This document shows, one piece after another, positions 58,994 to 64,000 of a stretch of DNA of 64,000 bases. Both the position numbers and the translations under genes were made by a program. The stretch is from assembly GCA_965215115.1 (NCBI GenBank), contig OZ244050.1:4402001-4466000 (forward strand), read 5' to 3'. The DNA is from CALDTK01 sp965215115 (lineage in GTDB: Bacteria > Bacteroidota > Bacteroidia > Chitinophagales > Saprospiraceae). The stretch's first letter is position 1, and each line of letters opens with the position of its first letter. Under the pieces are notes generated by a model. The model saw only the letters and a program-made list of their open reading frames with translations. It ran no database searches and was not told the origin of the DNA.

Positions 58994-59980
58994 CTACGCC
59001 GCCGCGTACGTCACCTCCTTCACTGCCCTGATGATCTTCTCCGCGTTCGGCAGGTACTCCTCGACGAAGGGCGCGGCGTACGGCAGGTTGGTGTCGGCGG
59101 AGTTGACCCGCGTCACCGGTGCGTCGAGGTAGTCGAAGGCGTACTTCTGGATCTCGTACGCGATCTCGGCCGAGATGCCGCCGAAGGGCCAGCTCTCGTC
59201 GATGACCACGAGCCGGTTGGTTTTCTTCACCGACGCCACGATCGTCTCGAAGTCGAGCGGGCGGATGGTCCGCAGGTCGATCACCTCGCAGCTGATGCCC
59301 TCGGCCCCGAGCTTCTCGGCGGCCTCCATGGTCGGGAGCATCATCTTGTTGAAGCTCACGAGCGTCACGTCGGTGCCCTCGCGGCGGACCTTCGCCACGC
59401 CGATCGGCACGAGGTACTCACCCTCGGGCACGTCGCCCTCGAAACCGTAGAGCTGCTCCGACTCCATGACGCACACCGGGTCCGGATCGCGGATCGCACT
59501 CTTGAGCAGACCCTTCGCGTCGGCGGGGTCGGTGCAGCTGATCACCTTGAGGCCCGGCGTGTTCGCCATCCAGCTCTCGAACATCTGCGAGTGTTGCTGC
59601 GCGAGCTGGCCGGCCGAACCACTCGGACCCCGGAAGACGATCGGGCAGGAGAACTGACCGGCCGACTGGCTCAGGGTCTTGGCGGCGTTGTTGACGATCT
59701 GGTCGAAGGCGAGCACGGCGAAGTTCCAGGTCATGAACTCCACGATGGGCCTGAGGCCGTTCATGGCCGCACCCACGCCGATGCCGGCGAAGCCGAGTTC
59801 CGCGATCGGGGTGTCGATCACGCGCCTCGCGCCGAACTCCTCGAGCATCCCCTTGGAGACCTTGTACGCGCCGTTGTACTCGGCGACCTCCTCGCCCATG
59901 AGGAACACCGTCTCGTCTCGTCTCATCTCCTCGATCATCGCCTCGCGGAGGGCGTCGCGGAGGGCTAGCATGCGGGCCAT
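58994..59980 (-). CDS. pdhB: Pyruvate dehydrogenase E1 component, beta subunit
   Basis: About 328 residues of the transketolase-like beta subunit. Key segments: REAMIEEMRRDETVFLMGEEVAEYNGAYKVSKGML, RVIDTPIAELGFAGIGVGAAMNGLRPIVEFMTWNFA, PIVFRGPSGSAGQLAQQHSQMFESWMANTPGLKV and VIDLRTIRPLD. It decarboxylates pyruvate with the alpha subunit (not in the window) and passes the acetyl group to E2. The start is the ATG at 59980; the frame extends upstream but lacks family similarity. No mini-hairpin inside. Confidence 0.93.
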   Translation of the reverse strand: MARMLALRDALREAMIEEMRRDETVFLMGEEVAEYNGAYKVSKGMLEEFGARRVIDTPIAELGFAGIGVGAAMNGLRPIVEFMTWNFAVLAFDQIVNNAAKTLSQSAGQFSCPIVFRGPSGSAGQLAQQHSQMFESWMANTPGLKVISCTDPADAKGLLKSAIRDPDPVCVMESEQLYGFEGDVPEGEYLVPIGVAKVRREGTDVTLVSFNKMMLPTMEAAEKLGAEGISCEVIDLRTIRPLDFETIVASVKKTNRLVVIDESWPFGGISAEIAYEIQKYAFDYLDAPVTRVNSADTNLPYAAPFVEEYLPNAEKIIRAVKEVTYAAA

Positions 59981-60196
59981 ATCGTAAGTTGGTTTGGTAG
60001 GGGCGCGAAAGTAGGGCCGGGGCGGCATTGCGGCGGCCGCGCGTTTGCGTTGCTTTAACCGCCGAGTGGCGCCGGTGGACAACTAGCGTCCCGGTTTGTA
60101 CGTATATACCACGTCCCGGTACGATTGTTGACTTTCCTTTGCCGTAAGTCGACCCGTCGTGCGTCATGGGACCCGATTGCCCGGAAAACTACCGCT
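59981..60196. other. Divergent promoter region, pdhB and small lipoprotein
   Basis: No gene seen. The two flanking genes start outward from here. TTTGTACGTATATACC near 60095 is the only AT-rich promoter-like piece. Confidence 0.3.
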
Positions 60197-60334
60197 ATGC
60201 GCCAGTCCACCCTGAAGTCCCTCTCCGCCGCCGCCATGCTCGTCGGTATGCTCGCGCTCACGGCCTGCAACCGGGGCTACGGTTGCCCGAATGCCATGAA
60301 GGCCGACGTCGAGCAACCAAGCCGCGTCAAGTAG
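60197..60334 (+). CDS. Very small lipoprotein
   Basis: 45 residues: MRQSTLKSLSAAAMLVGMLALTAC is a lipoprotein signal with the lipobox LTAC, and the mature part NRGYGCPNAMKADVEQPSRVK has a second Cys. Short Bacteroidota lipoproteins with a RGYGCP-like motif are common and of unknown function. It is 12 bases upstream of ytxJ on the same strand. Confidence 0.6.
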   Translation: MRQSTLKSLSAAAMLVGMLALTACNRGYGCPNAMKADVEQPSRVK

Positions 60335-60346
60335 GTTGCTGCCGAC

Positions 60347-60685
60347 ATGGCCGACTACCACACCCTGCGCAGCGCCGCCGACCTCGAGGCCGTACTCGAG
60401 CTCTCGCACTCCGAGCGCGTCGCCATCTTCAAACACTCCACCACCTGCCCCGTGAGCTCGCTCGCGAAGGCCCGCGTCGACCGTGCCCTCCGGGCCGACG
60501 ACCTCAAGGTGCCGGTGTACCTCCTCGACCTACTCCGCCACCGGAGTGTCTCCAACCTCGTCGCCGAAGAACTCAAGGTCCGGCACGAGAGTCCCCAGCT
60601 CATCGTCGTCGACGGCGGGCGCGCGGTCCAGCACGCCAGTCACCTCGCGATCGACCCCGCCGCCATCGTCCCGGCCACCGTCTAG
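60347..60685 (+). CDS. ytxJ: Bacillithiol system protein YtxJ
   Basis: 112 residues of the DUF2847/YtxJ thioredoxin-like family. The monothiol active site is in VAIFKHSTTCPVSSLAKARVD, and VRHESPQLIVVDGGRAV is the cis-Pro side typical of the family. YtxJ is thought to remove bacillithiol from proteins (bacilliredoxin). This suggests that the host makes bacillithiol, as many Bacteroidota do. Eleven bases separate its stop from the mnmD GTG. Confidence 0.9.
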   Translation: MADYHTLRSAADLEAVLELSHSERVAIFKHSTTCPVSSLAKARVDRALRADDLKVPVYLLDLLRHRSVSNLVAEELKVRHESPQLIVVDGGRAVQHASHLAIDPAAIVPATV

Positions 60686-60696
60686 CTGTTTCGACC

Positions 60697-61380
60697 GTGT
60701 CCGACCGACGCCGCGTATACCTTACCGACGACGGTAGCCCGAGCGTCTTCGCGGAGCGTTTTGGCGCAAGCTACCACAGCACCCACGGCGCCCTCCAGGA
60801 GACGCAACACGTCTTCGTCGGGGCGGGCCTGGCGCACCTCGCCACACACCGCAATCAAGTCTCGGTGCTGGACGTAGGCTTCGGCACCGGCCTCAACCTT
60901 CTGTGTAGTACGGCTTTCGCCAAAACCCACCGCCTCGGACTCGACTACACCGCCCTGGAAGCCTACCCCCTCGACGCGAGTACCGTGGCCACGCTACGGC
61001 TCGACACGCTCCCGGCACCCACGGGGACCCAGGAAGACTGGGCCTCCGCCGCTCGACTAGCCCACCAAACGCCCTGGGGCCAGACCGTCGAACTCGCCAC
61101 GGACATACGCCTCCACAAACGTCACGCGAGCCTCCTCGACCTTCCCGACCGGGAAGCGTTCGACCTAATCTACTTCGACGCCTTCGCGCCGAAGATTCAG
61201 CCGGAGCTCTGGACCCCCGCCGTCTTCGCCCGCGTCTTCGCAGCCCTGCGGCCCAACGGCGTACTGGTGACCTACTGCGCCCAAGGCCAGGTCCGCCGAG
61301 ACCTGGAGGCCACGGGCCTCCGCGTGGAACGCCCCCCCGGCCCCCCCGGCAAACGCGAGATGCTCAGAGCGACGAAGTAA
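60697..61380 (+). CDS. mnmD: MnmD-like tRNA (mnm5s2U34) methyltransferase
   Basis: 227 residues of the stand-alone MnmC-like methyltransferase. Visible: YHSTHGALQETQHVFVGAGL (family N-terminus: S.HGA.QES..VFI..GL), VSVLDVGFGTGLNLL (SAM loop), and FDLIYFDAFAPKIQPELWTPAVFARV with the conserved DAFAP.K.PE.W block. It methylates the wobble uridine of certain tRNAs; the oxidase half of MnmC is absent, as in other Bacteroidota. GTG start. Two mini-hairpins lie inside (60757-60772, 60912-60927), the second encoding AFAKT directly after the SAM loop. Confidence 0.9.
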   Translation: MSDRRRVYLTDDGSPSVFAERFGASYHSTHGALQETQHVFVGAGLAHLATHRNQVSVLDVGFGTGLNLLCSTAFAKTHRLGLDYTALEAYPLDASTVATLRLDTLPAPTGTQEDWASAARLAHQTPWGQTVELATDIRLHKRHASLLDLPDREAFDLIYFDAFAPKIQPELWTPAVFARVFAALRPNGVLVTYCAQGQVRRDLEATGLRVERPPGPPGKREMLRATK

Positions 61381-61396
61381 ACGCGTCGCCCCCCCC

Positions 61397-61626
61397 CCCG
61401 CAGTCCCCCACGAACAACCGCCACGGACCTTGCGCTCCATTGCGCAGCCGCAGGCCCTAGCGTCCCTCCCCCCCCGCAGTCCCCCACGAACAACCGACAC
61501 GGACCTTGCGCTCCATTGCGCGGCCGCAGGCCCTAGCGTCCCACCCCCCGCAGTCCCCCACGAACAACCGACACGGACCTTGCGCTCCCTTGCGCTCCAT
61601 TGCGGGGCCGCAGGCCCTAGCGTCCC
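61397..61626 (+). repeat. Three tandem copies of a 73-82 bp repeat
   Basis: Unit: CCCCGCAGTCCCCCACGAAC followed by AACCGACACGGACC, TTGCGCTCCATTGCG, GGCCGCAGGCCCTAGCGTCCC. Copies start near 61397, 61472 and 61545; the third has a ten-base internal duplication (GCTCCCTTGC). It lies between mnmD and the symporter gene. The frame is open through the array but it does not look coding. Confidence 0.85.
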
Positions 61627-61714
61627 TCCCCCGACCCTCACTCTTTCGGTTTCGCCAATCGGTACATCTTTACGCCCCGGGCCTCATCTTGGCCACGTAA
61701 AACTGTACACACGC

Positions 61715-63019
61715 ATGCGGCTTGCTCTACACTGGCAGATATTGATCGGGATGGTGCTCGGGGTGGCCTTCGGGATACTCGCCGGGCAGATGGGCTGGGG
61801 GGGCTTCGTCGACGACTACATCGCGCCCCTGGGCACCATCTTCATCAACGCCCTCAAGCTCATCGCCGTGCCGCTCGTCGTGGCGTCACTGATCAAGGGC
61901 GTGAGCGACCTGCGGGACATCTCGAGCCTCTCGGCGATGGGCGGGCGCACCATCGGTCTGTACTTGGTGAGTACCGTGATCGCGGTCACGATCGGCCTCG
62001 TCGTGGTCAACGCTTTCGCCCCCGGCAGACTCATCGGTCCCGACACCCGCGAATCACTCGTCGCCAAGTACGCCGACCAGACCGCCTCCCGGCAGGCCGC
62101 GGCGAGCGACCAACAGAACCAGGGTCCCCTCCAGCCCCTCGTCGACGTGGTGCCGGAGAACTTCGCCGCCGCGGCCTCGGACAACGGCAAGATGCTGCAG
62201 GTCATCTTCTTCGCGCTGTTCTTCGGCGTCGCGATGATCCTGATCGACCCGGTGCAGAGTGCGCCCGTGAAGGCCTTCTTCGACGGCGCGAACGAGGTGG
62301 TGCTCAAGCTCGTCGACCTGATCATGCTCACGGCGCCGGTGGCGGTGTTCGCGCTCCTGGCCGCGCTCGTCACCGGTCTCAACGAACCGGACGTGCTGTA
62401 CGCGCTCCTCGGCTACGCGGGGTGCGTCCTGCTCGGGTTGGGAATCCTCATCTTCGTGCTGTACCCGCTCACGATCAAGATTTTGGCCGGGGTGAGCTAC
62501 CGGCAGTTTTTTAACGGCATGGGCCCGGCCCAACTGCTTGCCCTCAGCACGAGCTCCAGCGCCGCTACCCTGCCCGTCACCATGGAGCGCGTCACCGAGC
62601 ACATCGGCGTCAGGGAGGAGGTGGCGAGCTTCGTACTCCCGATCGGGGCGACGATCAACATGGACGGCACCAGTTTGTACCAGGCCGTGGCCGCGGTCTT
62701 CATCGCGCAGGCCTACGCGATGGACCTGAGTCTCGCGACGCAACTCGGGATCGTGGTCACGGCCACGGCCGCGAGCATCGGGAGTGCCGCCGTACCGGGT
62801 GCGGGCATGGTGATGCTCGTCATCGTGCTCGAGCAGGCCGGCATCCCGGCCGCGGGCCTCGGGCTCATCGTCGCCATCGACCGCCCGCTCGATATGTGCC
62901 GCACGGTGGCCAACGTCTCCGGCGACGCGACCGTGGCAACCCTCATCGCCAAGATGCTCGGCAAGCTCGGTGTGCCGGTGCGCAGGGACTGGGACGATCA
63001 CCTGGCGGAAGTCCTGTAG
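61715..63019 (+). CDS. Dicarboxylate/amino-acid:cation symporter (DAACS family)
   Basis: 434 residues, about eight membrane helices plus two re-entrant hairpins. Diagnostic motifs: LLALSTSSSAATLPVTMERV (hairpin 1, serine-rich), PIGATINMDGTSLYQAVAAVFIAQAY (the NMDGT cation motif) and AIDRPLDMCRTVANVSGDATVATLIAK (substrate-binding Asp/Arg). It takes up glutamate, aspartate or C4-dicarboxylates with sodium or protons; which one is unclear. The start is the ATG at 61715; the upstream open frame is the repeat array. Its stop is followed by two mini-hairpins. Confidence 0.93.
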   Translation: MRLALHWQILIGMVLGVAFGILAGQMGWGGFVDDYIAPLGTIFINALKLIAVPLVVASLIKGVSDLRDISSLSAMGGRTIGLYLVSTVIAVTIGLVVVNAFAPGRLIGPDTRESLVAKYADQTASRQAAASDQQNQGPLQPLVDVVPENFAAAASDNGKMLQVIFFALFFGVAMILIDPVQSAPVKAFFDGANEVVLKLVDLIMLTAPVAVFALLAALVTGLNEPDVLYALLGYAGCVLLGLGILIFVLYPLTIKILAGVSYRQFFNGMGPAQLLALSTSSSAATLPVTMERVTEHIGVREEVASFVLPIGATINMDGTSLYQAVAAVFIAQAYAMDLSLATQLGIVVTATAASIGSAAVPGAGMVMLVIVLEQAGIPAAGLGLIVAIDRPLDMCRTVANVSGDATVATLIAKMLGKLGVPVRRDWDDHLAEVL

Positions 63020-63036
63020 ACGCGAGCATGGGTGTG

Positions 63037-63073
63037 CGTTTTGGCGAAAGCCCAAGGCGTTTTGGCGAAAGCC
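63037..63073 (+). repeat. Two mini-hairpin elements in tandem
   Basis: CGTTTTGGCGAAAGCC at 63037-63052 and again at 63058-63073, same orientation, five bases apart, in the gap after the symporter gene. Confidence 0.9.
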
Positions 63074-63142
63074 GCCCTCGATGCGATGTAGTTCGCACGC
63101 CCCGCGCGCAACGCTCCCGCAGACTATGCGTACAAACCTCCC

Positions 63143-63685
63143 ATGAGTGAGTCTACCACATCTCAGGTCCTCGGCATCGGCAGCCGCGTCGTACACCCGG
63201 CCTTCGGGCAGGGCGTCGTCATCCGCGTGCACCAACTCGCGTACGAAGTGTGCTTCGTGAGTTTTGGCGTCAAGCCCGTCGGCAAGAACTACCAGGACTG
63301 GAAGATCGTCGAGGCCATCGAGGCCGAGGGCGACGTGTCCTTCTCGGACGCGGAGCGGAGCCTGCTGCGCATTTTGCGGACCTACAACGCCGTCGAGACT
63401 AAGGTCGAGCTCGGCGGCAAGTGGCACAAGGGCACCCTCGTGCTCAAGCCCGGCGAGCCCGGCATGGCCACGAAGGAGATGCCGATCGAGGACTTCTTCC
63501 ACAAGATCGTCATGGTGCGCGACAAGCTCCGCGTCATGGAGCAGCGCATCAACGCGAGTCCGCTCGCGGACGAGGAGAAGGTCAACCTGCAGCAGTACCT
63601 CACGCGCATCTACGGCTCGCTGACGAGCTTCAACGTGCTCTTCGCCCAAAAGGGCGACAACTTCGTAGGAAGCGTGACGCGTTAA
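63143..63685 (+). CDS. Hypothetical protein with N-terminal beta domain and helical tail
   Basis: 180 residues, no signal peptide. VLGIGSRVVHPAFGQGVVIRVHQLAYEVCFVSFGVK resembles small CarD/UvrD-tail-like beta domains (G..V.HP.fG.G.V). The rest is charged and helical (EDFFHKIVMVRDKLRVMEQRINASPLADEEKVNLQQYLTRIY). I do not recognise a named family; a DNA- or RNA-polymerase-associated role is only a guess from the beta domain. Cytosolic. Confidence 0.6.
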   Translation: MSESTTSQVLGIGSRVVHPAFGQGVVIRVHQLAYEVCFVSFGVKPVGKNYQDWKIVEAIEAEGDVSFSDAERSLLRILRTYNAVETKVELGGKWHKGTLVLKPGEPGMATKEMPIEDFFHKIVMVRDKLRVMEQRINASPLADEEKVNLQQYLTRIYGSLTSFNVLFAQKGDNFVGSVTR

Positions 63686-63736
63686 TAAGTTCCCGTGGAT
63701 GCCCGCGCCGCACGCGGTTATTTTGCGGATTGTTTT

Positions 63737-64000
63737 ATGTCCCGATCCCTCCAACACCTCGTCCTGGCTTGTCTCGCGTGTTGCGTCTCGTCGGCCTGCA
63801 TCGTCGTCAAGCCGAGCTTCGACAAAATACCCCCGGGGGCCTACCGCGGGGTCTTCTACCTCGACGGCCGACTCTCCGAGCGGCGCGTCCCCGATGACGT
63901 GGCGGCCAACTTCAACATCGACGAGGTGCCCCAGACCGAACTGCCCGTCAACATGGAGGTCGCCTACGCGGCCGACAGTTCGCTGCGGGTGACGTTCATC
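63737..64000 (+). CDS. Lipoprotein, N-terminal part (runs off the window)
   Basis: 88 residues are visible. A lipoprotein signal (LVLACLACCVSSAC) ends in the lipobox SSAC. The following IPPGAYRGVFYLDG and ELPVNMEVAYAADSSLRVTFI resemble the start of Bacteroidota lipoproteins that carry a peroxiredoxin-like domain further on, but that part is outside the window. The ATG follows an AT-rich stretch (TGTTTT) that may be part of its promoter. Confidence 0.6.
   Translation, partial: MSRSLQHLVLACLACCVSSACIVVKPSFDKIPPGAYRGVFYLDGRLSERRVPDDVAANFNIDEVPQTELPVNMEVAYAADSSLRVTFI

Noticed and set aside
63261..63276. GTTTTGGCGTCAAGCC as another mini-hairpin copy
   Set aside because: The loop has five bases (GTCAA); probably a chance resemblance.

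Overview
The window is a chromosomal piece of a high-GC Bacteroidota bacterium, plausibly Saprospiria or a similar lineage; I cannot place it more exactly. The signs are type IX secretion genes (PorP/SprF, PorT), a giant SprB-repeat protein ending in a type IX sorting domain, YtxJ of the bacillithiol system, HYC_CC_PP and DUF3347 copper proteins, and the carboxynorspermidine polyamine route. I saw no tRNA, rRNA or CRISPR array.

Layout. 1-0.9 kb: remains of an MmeI-like restriction-modification gene and a worn palindromic repeat. 1.0-2.8 kb: arsenic-type cluster (ArsR, metallophosphoesterase, aquaglyceroporin). 3.2-16.1 kb: a copper/silver island with HYC_CC_PP protein, a CusA pump fused to its TolC-like channel, CusB with HMBD and DUF3347 domains, a DUF3347 lipoprotein, an AraC regulator, a cysteine-rich copper store and a CopA ATPase. 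Three of these carry single-base lesions. 16.1-24.6 kb: a mobile/accessory strip with a dead tyrosine recombinase, a low-GC block (repeat protein, DUF4468 protein, HEPN-motif protein), a dead DUF6503 gene, a J-domain protein, a Y1 (IS200/RAYT-type) transposase inside three copies of a 216-bp palindromic repeat, a PIN/HTH toxin-antitoxin pair and an HMA-MauE membrane protein. 24.6-64 kb: mostly core genes. These are prmC (frameshifted), the polyamine operon, agmatinase, cytidine deaminase, kdsB, cystathionine beta-synthase coupled to sprF, ribBA, ribD, accD, hemE, coaE, menG-porT, ychF, pdhB, ytxJ, mnmD and a dicarboxylate symporter, plus a four-helix-bundle gene boxed by inverted arrays.

Main discovery. 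A 16-base element, (C/G)G-TTTT followed by a three-pair stem closed by C(GNRA)G, occurs about 50 times on both strands: 42 copies with a complete stem and about 10 worn ones by my manual count. The commonest form is GGTTTTGGCGAAAGCC. Most copies lie inside genes, in every reading frame, without inserting residues. The stem covaries (GGC/GCC, GCC/GGC, CGC/GCG, GTC/GAC, GAC/GTC) and the loop stays GAAA, GCAA, GGAA or GTAA, with a few GACA/GGCA. This points to selection on a single-stranded mini-hairpin rather than on one fixed sequence. Density (about one per 1.2-1.5 kb) and spread resemble DNA uptake sequences, and the element is missing from the low-GC block and from the transposase. Several signature peptides in the proteins (AFAKT, VLAKA, GFGES, VLPEG, LRQN) are simply this element being translated.
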